From Cordia subcordata (lineage: Eukaryota > Streptophyta > Magnoliopsida > Boraginales > Cordiaceae), in contig JAPTOF010000020.1 of NCBI GenBank assembly GCA_028554755.1, forward strand, positions 315,001 to 379,000: a DNA stretch of 64,000 nt, given 5' to 3'. The notes beneath the pieces were generated by a model, which made no database searches, was not told where the DNA came from, and was given only the letters and a program-made list of their open reading frames with translations. How positions within the stretch are numbered: the first letter of the stretch is position 1; every line of letters starts with the position of its first letter. This document shows, one piece after another, positions 1-11,408 of the stretch. The position numbers and the translations under genes were made by a program.

Positions 1-1399
1 TTTCCTTACCAATTGGGGCTCTCCCTTCACCACCCCCATTTTAGGCTACTCTCATTTCGCTCGCCACTACTATGGGAATTGCTTTTACTTTCTTTTCCTC
101 TGGCTACTAAAATGTTTTAGATCTCTAGATTGTCTCTTGCCTGCCCATGGATTCAGCAGTAGTTTGAAAGGTTGCCCGTCTCTCGTCAATTAATGCTCCT
201 ATTACACTTATGATCTCTAGAGGATGAGAACTAATTTTTTTGAATCTGAATCAAAGAGTTTTTCTATTTTTTGTTTGAGGTGAATTCAAAATTGTTCGAA
301 TTGTGTAATTGTCAATTAGTGACATCAGTGACCTGAGTTATATATAGATATATGCTGGTGTGTGTATATATTATATAAGCTGGTTTATGTAAAACTATAA
401 TTAAAACCAACTTGATATGAGGCTATGTTTTTATATACTGGTGCCAGTGACGACAAAAATGAACTTTTGTCAAATAATCTCATTATTCCACACTAGGCTT
501 CAAAATTCAAATGAAATTAGAAGGCTGAAAAATGAATTAAAAGTCAAAGCAAAAAGACTAAAAGAGAGACGAGATTATCTAATATAAACAACAGCACTCT
601 ATTTACTCGACGCATCGAGCTTTATTTTGTTTCGCGGAAGTCATTCCTCGAAAGGCTTCTAACTTTTTAATCGCCAGAGAAAATCTTGGCAAGCTGCATG
701 CCTAAGTATTCACTATTCATCTCATTGAGAAGAGTTTTAGATCTAACTAATACTCCATTCCAGAATTTTCTTTAATTACGTACTCGAAAAAATAGGATGG
801 TATTGCTTGAATACGTACACTTTTGAACATATAATTAATTTTTGTATAATATTATATAACTACACACAGTTCTACATTACTCAACTTTTTTTTGTCATAC
901 ATGCATCAACATATCAAAGTAATTCTAGTGTTGATAAGGAGATGTAGTAAAGCCCCCAAGGGACAGCTCTAGCGGCGAGTGACAAAAGACGACTTTCTTG
1001 AAGTCGTGAGTTCAAAGTTATCTTTAAATGTTCTAAAGATAAGAGGATGGACCAGTAAAAATAAAAAGGAGAAGTAATTAAAATGAGCCTCAGCAATATA
1101 CCGACGAGACCAATCATCATAAAGGCATACAGCTCAAAGTTACGTGTTATTTTGGAGGCTGCAAGTGCATTTAACTCCACCCCGCCCCTCTGCCACTGTC
1201 ACACTATTTGTTCCCACGGTCGAATCTTGCATCTGCAGTGGTTTTATTCTTGTCTTTTACAATATTTTGTTTCTAATTGTTTAAATTAATATTTCAGCGC
1301 TGAAATTATTCAATCATTAATTACTCTTGTCATTTTGCCCCTGCAATTGATATAAGCAAAAATTCATGTCCTAGCTCTATCTGCCAAACATCATCGACG
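1..1399. other. Intergenic, AT-rich, no gene seen
   Basis: No open frame here resembles a known protein. Around 950-1020 there is a short stretch with a tRNA-like flavour (GC-richer, followed by gtgagttcaaag) that could be a decayed SINE, but I see neither a tail nor a target duplication. The segment ends where the duplicated upstream region of the COL gene begins. Confidence 0.5.
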
Positions 1400-1683
1400 T
1401 ACTTTATATAATCCAGAACTGTCTTAAGTTAACCGTCCTTAACTCTAGGTGAAATCCCATCTTTTAGATTTTAGTGTAGTACAAAACCTATGCTAGCTAA
1501 CAGAATATCTATATAATTTGGTTGTTAATTTAAGGTTAGTCTAGTAGTTCAGTATCTTTTGATTGGATTATTTCAATTTTCTAATTGCTTTGAAATTATA
1601 CGACTACATCATTTATAATGCAAATATTAGATAAGTACTCATCTGGTAACTAACTCTAAAAAATTTTGCAACAACATCTAGAA

Positions 1684-1826
1684 TTACGATGTTTTTTTCC
1701 TTTTCTCTCTCTCTATCGATTTTTTTTTCCTTTTCTCTCTCTCTATCTCTCTTCCCCCCCCCCCCCCGCCTGCCCCCGCCCCCCCCTCCTCCTCCTCCTC
1801 CTCCTCCTCCTCCTCCTCCCCCTCCT
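1684..1826. repeat. Polypyrimidine tract with C-run and (CTC)n
   Basis: Pure pyrimidine stretches (ttttttccttttctctctctc twice), a run of C with two G interruptions at 1754-1786, then about a dozen CTC trinucleotides. Long open frames across it encode only low-complexity residues and are not genes. It is absent from the second copy of the upstream duplication. Confidence 0.9.
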
Positions 1827-1840
1827 TATTGTGTGCCTAA

Positions 1841-1882
1841 GAGGGTGTTTGACTTTGCTTATTTGGTGCTTATGAGCACCCA

Positions 1883-1924
<42 letters not shown>

Positions 1925-1968
1925 TAAATACTTATAAGCACTTAAAATAAGCAAAGCCAAACACCCCC
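1841..1968. mobile_element. MITE, TAA-flanked, 128 bp
   Basis: Terminal inverted repeats: the left end gagggtgtttgactttgctt matches the reverse complement of the right end (aagcaaagccaaacaccccc) with few differences. The inverted arms run about 40 bp around a central (TA)n. TAA stands on both sides (1838-1840 and 1969-1971), the target duplication typical of PIF/Harbinger (Tourist-like) MITEs; that superfamily assignment is inferred from this alone. Confidence 0.8.
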
Positions 1969-2120
1969 TAAGTCACAGTTTGAATGAGCAAAACGTGACT
2001 AAATTCATCCTCCAACACCGGAATAAAATGAAATCTGAGCAAATAGTAACAATCCTCCAATCCCCCTGGCCCTGCAACCGTGAGAAATGAAAGAGGTTTT
2101 ATGTACCCTCACTAATAAAA

Positions 2121-2735
2121 TTCGAAACTGTCTTAAATTAAGCTAATCATCCTTAATTCTAGTTGAAATTCCTTCTTACTACAGAAGCTGCTAATATATG
2201 GAATATCTGCATGTTGTGTTTGGAATAAGATTATTATAAGATGCTCCTCTTATTAACATAAAAGAGGCAATATTTATTATTATTATTATTATTTTTTATT
2301 TTATAAAATGTAAGAAATCTTACCACAAACATGTTAAAAAAACTCAAAAAAGATTATACTTCTTATATAAATATCAAATAAGATAAGTATCTTATAATAA
2401 ACTTAAGTGTACCAAACACGATATCGAATCATTTGATTGGATTATTATAATGTTTTAATTGCTTTGACGTTAAACGATGTAGAGATGAGAGAAAGCTTTT
2501 TATAACACACACGTACACAACTAACTTTTGAAAATTTCATAACAAAATATGGAGTCATCGTAGTTCTTTCATTTTCCTTTTTTCCAGATGACCAAATTAT
2601 TCTCCCCCAACACGTGAGAATAAAAAGAAAAGCTGATGAGCAGAGAGATTGTAACAACCCTCCAAACCCTCAGGCCCCGCAGCCGTGAGAAATGAAGGAG
2701 ATCTTACTTGCCCTCACTAATAAAAAGTAAACAAC
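2121..2735. repeat. Upstream tandem duplication, copy 2
   Basis: Partner of 1400-2120, in the same order and orientation. It is interrupted by a different fold-back element (2216-2419) and lacks the polypyrimidine tract and MITE of copy 1. The 3' part, about 2638-2728, is the best conserved. It lies roughly 430 bp upstream of the COL start codon, so both copies sit in the likely promoter region. Confidence 0.65.
2216..2419. mobile_element. Fold-back MITE in copy 2 of the duplication
   Basis: The ends gtgtttgg and ccaaacac are inverted repeats, and the inner arms (ttattataagat near 2230; atcttataataa near 2390) continue the fold. The interior holds a (TAT)n stretch near 2273-2292. When it is removed, the flanks align with copy 1 of the duplication (gaatatct... 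and ...gattggatt). Target duplication is not clear. Confidence 0.65.
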
Positions 2736-3168
2736 CCCACACACAATAAATTATCAAAAACACATTGTTTGGGGGGTGATTAAAAGGGCCAAAAAGATGC
2801 CACTGCCAGGTCAGCCAAAAAAGGTCAAGATATTTTCACATGTGGGCCCCACGTTCAGACACTGCTGAAGGCCAAAAACAGAAAAAAAAAAAGTAAAAAG
2901 TAAAAGTTTAACACATGCCCAAAAAAACACAATCTAACCCCAAGTATTTAAAACAATAATTAAAAAAGAAGAAAAAGTGGGGAGCCAAAAAAAGCAGAGC
3001 ACTTTCCGTAAACAAATAAAGTAACAAATCGCAACCCAATTGATTTGAATCATTTGGTTTCCTTGTTTAGTAGTATTTAAACGCCTCTTATTATTTTTCC
3101 TGCCAACTTTCTCTCTCTGTGCAGGGAGGGATACATTTGGGTTGGGTCGGGTTGAGTGAGTGAGATCG

Positions 3169-6100
3169 ATGGTGGTGGTGGTGGTGTGTGATTACTGCAA
3201 TGAGGAGGTGGCGCTCGTTTACTGCAGAGCTGACTCAGCCAAGCTGTGTTTGCTCTGCGACCACCACGTCCACGCCGCCAACGCGCTGTCGCAGAAGCAT
3301 CTCCGCTCGCAGATCTGCGACAACTGTTGCTCGGCGCCGGTGGCCTTCAAGTGCGTGACTGACAATCTCGTGTTGTGCCAAGACTGTGACTGGGACGCGC
3401 ACACGAACACACAGGCGGCGCAAACGCACGCGCGCAACGCCGTGGAGGGGTTCGTGGGGTGCCCGACCGCGTTGGAGTTAGCGTCGCTGTGGAGTTTGGA
3501 GATTCTGGAGAAGAAGAAGGATATTTGCATGCAACAAGAACAAGGGTTCGTTGAATCTTGGTTGCAGCAAGACTTGGTGGTGCCAAATGATGACGACGAC
3601 GACGATGATGATCATGTGAATAATAACAGTAATTACACTGAGAAGCCCAAGAAGCAACAGATCATGTTGAAGCAGTTGCAGCAATTGTTGGAGAGGGATT
3701 TGGTGAGTTGTGATGGAGGGGGTTGGGAGAAGAATGGGGATGTAAGTGAACCACCCCAGTTTCAACAGCAGCAGCAACAGAATCAGAACGCGCCATTTAC
3801 GTCCTTGTTAATGATGCAGATGCCACTCAGTTCCGAAGCAAAAGAGAGTGAGAGGTTGTTGCAAGGGAGTGATATGTTGTGGAGCACTTCATCTTGTGAT
3901 CTGGGATCTCAGGTATTCGTTTCCTTTAAGCACATTTTTGTTCTTTTCGTTTGTTTAGTTTATTATTATTATGACTATTGAATATGAATTGATTTACTTT
4001 TTTTTTTTTTTTAAATAATAATAATTTCGTGATTGGTTGATCATGAACCGGCTCTGATTATAAAGCTTGTCAATCTATAACACATAATTGGTTCATCTTA
4101 AAAAGATTGAGCTTTTACACATTAGTAAATAACATGTGTCATTACAGTGAGCTGAATCCAACTCTTGGCTCATTTAACACATTGAACATGATCAATTCGT
4201 CCAGAATACGTAAAGGTGGTTAACAATAACAGAGAACACTATTATGACTCAAATCTAGTTATTAGCTTTGCAACACATTGTCCAACTTTTTTTTTCAGAA
4301 AATCTGTCTTGACCAAGATAGGTTGAGGCCGAAAATCCGTAGCGCGAAGGTACAACCACATTTTTTCAGCCTAGAGTTTGCTCCCAGAAATATGGCCACC
4401 CGTGTCTTTTAATCTTTTCGCATTGCACCCCCAAGAGGAATTGAATGCCCTAGAGCTGGATAAGCCTTAAAAAGACCACATACAACTGACCGGACACTAA
4501 CAAAAAGGAAGGAGTAGGAGGAGCACATAAGTAATCACTAGCCAATTACAAAGCTAATACATAATAAAGATGAAACTGGATATCAAATGGGATTTTATAG
4601 ATATTTTGAGCCAGCAGTTTTGTCTTAGTCTTTCTACTTTCTACGTGTGAACATTAATATAGTTGTTGATTGCATTGCAGAACTAGTACACCTTGGTTGA
4701 ATTGCAACTGACTACTCTTAATGTGAAGACTAGATTGTTATTTAAGTGTCAAGGATTAAAGATCAAAGTTCTGAAAATCTTCTGCTCTTAAGGTGTGAGT
4801 GAACTTTCAAAGTGAGAAGTTAGAAGTTAATCTTAATTGCTAATTTGAAACACTTGGGAGTATAAGACATGTTGTTGGAGTTGAATCAGTCTTCCTTTTC
4901 TGGATCACATTCTCATGTAATATGCTAAGGCTACCTATTTGCTTCTGATAGATGTGAACATGCTGCTGATGTGTTAAGGATTGAATTTGCATTCTGTTAA
5001 TAATTCTAACTTTTACTACAGCAGATATGGGATTTTAATTTAGGACAATTGAGGGGCTGTGGGGATTCTAGGCAATTAGACATGGGCTATGGTGAAAGCG
5101 ATGTGGTAGAGATGATGAAATGTTATGGTGAACTCCTAAAAGAAACATCCGTTACTGCTTCAAAAGGGTTGGAACTCACTGGTCGCACTCGTTCAATTCT
5201 ACACGAGGATATGTCAGCTTTCAACGTAAGAATTTTTACTTCTTGGAGCGAAGCATAATTCTTAATTTTGGAAATCTTTGTTTCGCTGTTTGTGTATATA
5301 CGATGTGAGCGTTCTCCTGAAGATGAATTATTGTTTGAAGTTTTTACACATCCATCGATAGTCAGTTTTCAATTTTGGGAGGATGCGCCGCTCTAGATTT
5401 AGAAATTAATCTATACCTGCTCAGCCATAAGCAGACTGGATGGTGATCATCAGTTTTTGTCATGATATTTAAAGGATAAAGACTGCAAATGCTTGTGATA
5501 ACTGGTCAGCTAATTTGAACAAATAAATGCCTATGCACGTTGTTTCCATGTCAGAATATTTTGACGTTATAATACCCGAATAGAATAAGAAGCATCGTGC
5601 ATCCTTAGGCTTGATGTTGCATTCAACATTTAGCCTTCATGGAATGCTTGGAAAAGCTGTATTATGATAACTTGAATGTTTGCTTGAACCATTCTGTCAG
5701 AATAGAAAAACAGATGAAGGAAGCTCATTTCCTTCCCCACATGATGGTTTCAGTCATGATCCATTTTCAATAACCCAAGCAAACATATAATTAGATGGGT
5801 AAGGTTAGGCAGGCAGTCCATTTCTATATCTCACTGCATACTCATGCCAATTAGCAATTTCCATGGAACTGAGAGTTTTTACATGGTCTTCTGATTTCAG
5901 CAAAACTCAAATAACCCAACAACAAGCCTGGGGCCAACAACATCGGAAAGCAATGATTTACAAATAGCGAAATCATCTTCCGGATCTGGTTTTGGTAAAC
6001 CAAGAAGCCATAGTGGCTCCAAAGACATCCATTTTGGTGACCATACTGTTGTATTGAAGAGCGAAGGAGCCATGGCAGCTATGACCAAGGCTGATATGGA

Positions 6101-6381
6101 GTTGTTGGCTAAGAACAGAGGCAATGCCATGCGACGATACCAGGAGAAGAAGAAAACACGAAGGTAGCTAATCCCACTCCTTTATAGCTTGTTCTATTTT
6201 TCCATTGAATGTTTTCTCTTTTGAAGGAATAGGGCACAATGTCAGTTTTATAAGCAGCATTACCTAAATTGTGATTAGGTATGATAAGCACATAAGGTAC
6301 GAGTCAAGGAAAGCAAGAGCTGAAACTAGGAAGCGAGTGAAGGGTCGATTTGTCAAGGCTATTGAAGCTCCAGAAGGATAA
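3169..6381 (+). CDS. COL14/15-like: CONSTANS-LIKE zinc finger protein (COL14/15, BBX12/13 type)
   Basis: Four exons: 3169-3912, 5022-5225, 5901-6163 and 6279-6381 (stop TAA), 437 aa; phases close exactly. Two B-box zinc fingers at about residues 7-44 and 50-87 keep their Cys/His/Asp ligands (CDYC, CLLC; CDNC, CQDC). A C-terminal CCT domain at about 389-431 ([27 protein letters not shown]) is split by the last intron. The stretch [18 protein letters not shown] after box 2 and IWDFNLGQ at the start of exon 2 are hallmarks of the COL9-15 group, closest to COL14/15. Family role: nuclear regulators of light and photoperiod responses; B-boxes mediate protein contacts and CCT carries nuclear import and DNA-complex functions. 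An Asp run (about residues 143-150) and Gln-rich patches lie in the linker. The start is the ATG at 3169 because Cys7 of box 1 follows directly. Intron 1 is 1.1 kb. The member-level name is an inference from memory. Confidence 0.93.
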
Positions 6382-8066
6382 ATTTGCAGCAAATGGCTGA
6401 ATGAAAAATGGCTATTTATTTTGACCAAAAAATGGACGAGTTTTTATTTCTGGCAATGTATACATCTTTAAGATAACTTAGAATGTAAAATTTTATTAGC
6501 TTCATGCTCTACATTTTCGTTATCAACCTGTCCCTCGCCCGCCTTTCTCCATCACTCAATCCTTTTGTGTGCAAGCCTGGGTCCAGGTACCACTCATCTT
6601 TCTTTGGCAACAGCAAGATGTGCACACTTCTTTTTGTCTGTGTATCTCCTCCAACAGAGGGCCTTCCCATTCCTCCATCCGTGTAGCACCAGAATGAGAA
6701 AAATATAAAAAACAACAGGCCTAATTTGCGACGTGATCGGTTTGTTTTGGAAATACTTCTGTTCTAGCAGTTTTGTTCCGTCTCATCCTTAGTGTGGCAG
6801 ATGGATGGTTTCAGTGTAAATGATGAGTTTGGATTTCAGTGTAAATGATGGGTTTTCTAAAGCATTTTCTTCTTATTCTGTGAGAAGAGTGAGCAAAAGG
6901 AGACAATATGCCGTACAAGACCGAAAAATTTTGATATTGAAGAACTCATGTAAGCTACATGTAGGGTATGATTCATATTCTGCATGGGTCTTGGTGAGAT
7001 GGGCCTTACGAATTACTAGTTATGGCCAAATTAGAAATCTTGTTACTACAAATATAGCTAATTGAATTAGGTTAGTGCGTAAGATAGAGTGAGACACAGC
7101 GAGACCTGGGGAAAGGAGAGTTTGAGAGGCGGGGCTCTCAAGTTTGAACCTTTTTTTGGTGATGTATTTATTTGTTTCATAGCATAAATGTAGTCCTAAG
7201 GTCAAATCACTTTAAATAATGTATATTCATTGTTGCATCTTTTTTAATTTTATATTTGTTCTAACACCCAAATTCTCAACATTACAAGATGAGGAGGACA
7301 TCAAGATACGAACCCGCCAAACGGCGGATGTCTATTTAATGTGCAAGTGAAGAATCAATTGACATTGCCCTTGGCAGAAGACTACTAGTAAGTCACAGCC
7401 TGTCAAGTAAACCAAAACCTCGGAAACCTTTGTCGCAATGTTGAATTTAGACATGATTCGTAGAAACTTGGTGCGCAATGGCCATTGCAAGAGCAGTTGC
7501 AACCACTGTTTTATTTGGATGGGCCACAAATGCACATCCTCGTCAATGTTTAACTAACTATGCTTAACTATGTGTTGAATTTGTGCGTGCTAGATAGCGT
7601 GTCTTTGAATTTACAATTTTCTTAAAACCGAAAAAGCGGATCAATTAAGAAAACGTTAAACCTGTCCGACGGCTTATAAGGCGCGTACTTGTGCTGCAGT
7701 TAGCTTGTCCTTGTGAAGAAGTTTGGAGTGTGAGTTTGATCATTAAACGCACTCAACAAAGCAAATGTAAATTGAAGCTTGAGTCGGCCAGTGCCTCAAT
7801 CGTGAGCGCTTTTTAGAGATATAGGTGGAGGAAACTTGTGATACCTCTTCATTATCATGTGATTGCTTTAAAAGCTATGCAATTGATATTAAAGCTCACA
7901 CCGCTCCCAAGTTGACACCTTTTACTCCCACCTATTACTAAATAATTTCTCAACATCTGAACTACCTTCTGTATTGGACATTTAAGCGCACATATTAAGC
8001 CCTGCATATCTGCCTAGCTTCTCATGGTTTTCTTGGAATCGAACTTACTTGCTATATTGAATAACA
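6382..8066. other. COL 3'UTR and intergenic
   Basis: The first few hundred bases are likely 3'UTR of the COL gene. The rest has short frames without recognisable homology. A more balanced-composition stretch at about 7280-7550 has short open frames on both strands but I recognise no protein in it. The region just before 8067 is the likely 5'UTR of the TRM-like gene. Confidence 0.5.
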
Positions 8067-8743
8067 ATGAAAGACTTGTCATTTTTCCTGCTCAAGAATG
8101 CTCTAGGAGCTAAAATGAGGAAAGGATTCAAAAATTTCTGCCATAGTGATGCTTCCACCTCGATCCTCGATCAGCACAAACGTGATGACAGTTGTGGTGA
8201 ACCCTCTTGCTTAGCGACACGATCACTTAATGTCGACGACAATCCTTACATAGATGACGAGGCTAAAGGAGGGCAAGCAACCTTGGAAGAGATGATACTG
8301 CAGTTGGAGTTGGAAGAGAAAATGGCTAGAAGAGGAAAAGCACTTGATGGCGATGGTTATGGTGGGGAAATCAAGCATCGAATGTCATGCGTTAACAGTT
8401 CTGACATTCTACGAACTGCTAGGAATGCATTAAATCAGTATCCTCGCTTCTCTCTTGATGGCAGAGATGCCATGTACAGATCTTCATTCCGAAACAACAT
8501 GCATCCAGCTATCAGCACAAGTTCAAGAAAGTCAAGTTGTGGAAGCAATGAGCTGCTAACAAGGAAAGGAGTCATTTATAATAAAGATTGCTTTGATTCA
8601 GAAGCAGATCAGAAAATTCGGCATCTGCCAACAAGATTAGGTGGGGAGAGGGTTGTGTGGTGTAAACCAGGGGTAGTTGCTAAGCTGATGGGGCTTGATG
8701 CCATGCCAACCCCACTCTACAGGAACCATCATCGTCGTCGTCG

Positions 8744-8776
<33 letters not shown>

Positions 8777-9026
8777 CCATGGCAAGGAAAGGCTAAGTGA
8801 TATTATCAAGAGACAAAATCTCTGGCGCAGAGCTGAAAGGCATGAACTGGAAAGAAGACTTGTACTAAATGCGGCGGCGCGCTGTGGAGGAGGAGGTACT
8901 GGAAGAGGGATGATGGCAGGTGCTTCACGCTCATCAACATCATCAGGATACTGTGTTATGAAGCCGGTAGCTCTGGAGCTTGCAAATAATGAAGATGCAG
9001 GCTGGCCAATGCGGCATTTTTTGTAG
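8067..9026 (+). CDS. TRM/LONGIFOLIA-like DUF3741 protein (short form)
   Basis: Single exon, 319 aa, starting at an ATG in the context aacaATGaaa. Three blocks are recognisable: ATLEEMILQLELEEKMARRGK (71-91), the block DILRTARNALNQYPRFSLDG (113-132), which I recall from plant DUF3741 proteins, and GVVAKLMGLDAMP (202-214), the DUF3741 'VARLMGLE' motif of the TON1-recruiting-motif family. TRM proteins link TON1/PP2A complexes to microtubules and shape cell elongation; whether this short member, which lacks the long C-terminal half of LONGIFOLIA proteins, does so is unknown. A His-rich run (about residues 227-238, encoded by CAT repeats) follows the DUF3741 motif. It ends in a Gly-rich basic tail. 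An additional non-coding 5' exon cannot be excluded. No functional link with neighbouring genes is apparent. Confidence 0.85.
8740..8779 (+). repeat. (CAT)n microsatellite inside the TRM-like CDS
   Basis: About a dozen CAT/CAC codons in a row encode the poly-His run, preceded by CGT codons for Arg. The repeat is in frame, so length changes in units of three would alter only the His count. Confidence 0.9.
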
Positions 9027-9204
9027 AATTTGCGGTTTTGCCCTCTCCATTAATATACTCCTTTTTTACTGCAACCAATTGCCCACCAGATATGCAGCAA
9101 CATCTGTCTGCACCCTCCCCTCTTGTTTCTGTAGGTGTGAACTATGACAATGATTATGTTGTTTATGTAAAATTCTGTTTTTTTTTTCCTCTTTATAATA
9201 TATA

Positions 9205-9251
<47 letters not shown>

Positions 9252-9486
9252 GTTTAAAGGTTTTGAAGATCTGTATCTTGACTAAAACCGTGCCACTTAT
9301 CTTATTAGTGTCACAAAGCATGGATATATTTGCAAGTAATTAATTTACTGGAAGGAAAGCTATGGAAGCCAAATGCTACGTACTCATTTCCATGCTCATA
9401 CTGAAATGTGAGTTCGAAAGTTTTGCGCTCACCGAACAAGGCCTCATCATATTCTGTAAGATTAATATGCATTGAAATAACCTGAT
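9027..9486. other. TRM-like 3' region with (TA)n microsatellite
   Basis: Likely 3'UTR followed by intergenic DNA. A (TA)n tract with one TGTG interruption spans about 9197-9247. No gene seen. Confidence 0.6.
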
Positions 9487-9489
9487 TTA

Positions 9490-9740
9490 GGGCTCGTTTG
9501 GATTGGCATTTTTCAAAAGTGTTTTTTTTAATAACTTTTGAAAAACAGTTTTTTTTTAAGAAGCTGAAAATTCAGGCTTTTAAAAAACGTTATATTTGAG
9601 CTTTTTTGGAAGCCAAATCAAATAGTTATTGCAAATTTAATGTAACTTTTTTAGGGAAAAAAAGTATTTTTCCAAGAAAAAAAGCTTTTTTCGAGAAAAA
9701 AAGCTTTTTTCCTAGAAAAAAAACCAATCCAGACAAGCCC
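9490..9740. mobile_element. MITE, TTA-flanked 'gggctcgtttgg' family, copy A
   Basis: Begins gggctcgtttggattgg and ends ccaatccagacaagccc, an imperfect inverted pair; TTA on both sides (9487-9489 and 9741-9743). The interior is A/T homopolymer-rich and itself fold-back. TTA duplications and the GGGC start fit PIF/Harbinger-type MITEs. Confidence 0.85.
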
Positions 9741-9764
9741 TTATTCTTTGTTGTTTCATGTTTA

Positions 9765-10016
9765 GGACATGTTTAGTTTGGGTTTTCTTCCCGAAAAAAA
9801 TACCTTTTTTTTTTTCCTTGAAAAAAGTTATATTTTTTTATAATAACTATTTAGCTTGGCTTTAAGAAAAATTGAAACTTTAAAAAAGAAAAAGAAATTC
9901 AAATACATTTTTTTTCAAAAGCCAAAATTTTAAATTTTCCAAAAAAAAACTTTTTTTAAAAAAAATATATTAAAAAATACTCTTTAAAAAAAAAAAAAAC
10001 CAATTCAAACAAGCAC
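9765..10016. mobile_element. MITE, same family, copy B
   Basis: Begins ggacatgtttagtttggg and ends ccaattcaaacaagcac; flanked by TTA (9762-9764) and TTG (10017-10019), so one target base or one end has mutated. It lies only 24 bp after copy A and in the same general structure. Confidence 0.75.
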
Positions 10017-11408
10017 TTGGTATGACTTGCATGCTTCCACATGTTAGGCAGCAGCCATTAAATATTTTAAACTCAATGTTTGAGATAATCTCTTCATTGA
10101 TATTAATGCTACCCACCTTTAGTTGGAAAGCTAGCTAGAGGCCACGGGCGTCGACGTGGTGAAAGTAAAATGAGCATCTGGGGGGCTCATATTTGCTAAA
10201 GAGAGTAAATTCTAGGACCACCTCATGATTTTATAAATGCTATTAACGTGGTGGTGGTGTCCATTTAAATTCGTCTCAAGAGGCTCGTGAGTCTGGGTCT
10301 TTTATCATAATAACCTCACTCGCCCCCATCCCACCCTCTCTTTCCAACCTATCCAATCCCTGTAAGCCTACACTCTCTCAAACTCTAGTGACTCCATTTG
10401 TTAAATTTTCTTCTTCTTCTTCTTCTTCTTCTTCTTCTTCTTTAATTTTTAATTTACTTCTTCGGGATATAAGTATACAAAAATCTTGCGAATGGCTTTT
10501 CTGGTGAATTCATTGCCATTTTCTGTCAATGGTATACCTTGAAATTGCCATTAGCTTATGCATATGGTTTACCGCTATGGCATTTAGCCAATTCATGCAA
10601 TCATCGCTTTTACAAGCCTACAGGCTACAACTTCTGCAACCACATAAATCTGCTTATCATGGTAGATTTTTAAACGTCAAGAGACATGTATAGCCCATTA
10701 AAAACATGCGAGATTCTTTTTAAAAAAAAAATTAAAAATTAAAAATTAAAAAGATGGTATCTGTCACCGTTACATGGGTTCTTGCAGCACGCATTACTAT
10801 CACATGGCCATTGTTGTCGAATGATTGTTGATTATCATATTAATTATGTGGGATAGAGTCTTATATTTTCTTATATTAGTAGTCGCAACAAACGTCAAAC
10901 GTCTAAGGTGAGTGCTGAGAAGCATGCTGCAAATCTGCAAGAGATAAAGACTTTCCTTGTAGCAATAATTCTAGACAATGTTATTTGATATTTTCAAAGA
11001 GGAGAAGCAGATGTATTATGAGCATGGGTATTCTAATAACATGAAAGTCAGACATCAACCAATGTTCAGGGATTGAGAAAGCAGTACTAGAAGAATCAAA
11101 ATTTCTAACTGCACTGCTTAAAAATTCACAAACATAGCAAACTGCTTCATTTCATCTGTAAGATAGAGCACCGGATTTCAATTTGGTGCATCTAACCCAT
11201 GGCTCTCTAACAATTAGTTAACTATATATGAATGACTAAGAAAATGAAGAAGAAAAACCAACACGTCTCAGTTCATATTTACATGCCTCTCCCCTATACC
11301 TTGAAACAAGAAAACATACTAGTGCGGAGTGCCCTTCCGTCTCCCTGGCCTAATTCTCAAGGCAAAAGCAATTTTGCCGGTAAAGAATCAAACGACTTCA
11401 ATTCCCAC
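10017..11408. other. Intergenic, (TTC)n tract, no gene seen
   Basis: Contains a (TTC)n microsatellite at about 10408-10441 and a pyrimidine-rich stretch before it (cactcgcccccatcccaccc) that looks like a 5'UTR or promoter, but the only following ATG (about 10493) gives a 16-codon frame. The part from about 11100 may be the distal 3'UTR of the BAR-domain gene on the minus strand. Confidence 0.45.

Larger units (their letters stand above)
1400..2120. repeat. Upstream tandem duplication, copy 1
   Basis: This block shares the same ordered landmarks with 2121-2735: a piece around 1408-1470 (actgtcttaagtt, ccttaactctag, tgaaat) resembles 2127-2175; gattggattatttcaa at about 1560 resembles gattggattattataa at about 2433; and a stretch at 1990-2120 (ccaacacc...aacaatcctccaa...cgtgagaaatgaa...ccctcactaataaaa) resembles 2590-2728. 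Similarity by eye is about 70-80 percent, so the duplication is old. A polypyrimidine tract and a MITE (1841-1968) interrupt this copy only. Confidence 0.65.

Noticed and set aside
1666..1937. Open frames rich in Leu, Pro and Ser over the pyrimidine tract
   Set aside because: They are translations of homopolymer and (CTC)n repeats, not genes.
3219..3777. Minus-strand frames opposite COL exon 1
   Set aside because: Shadows of the COL coding frame; no homology and no splice support.
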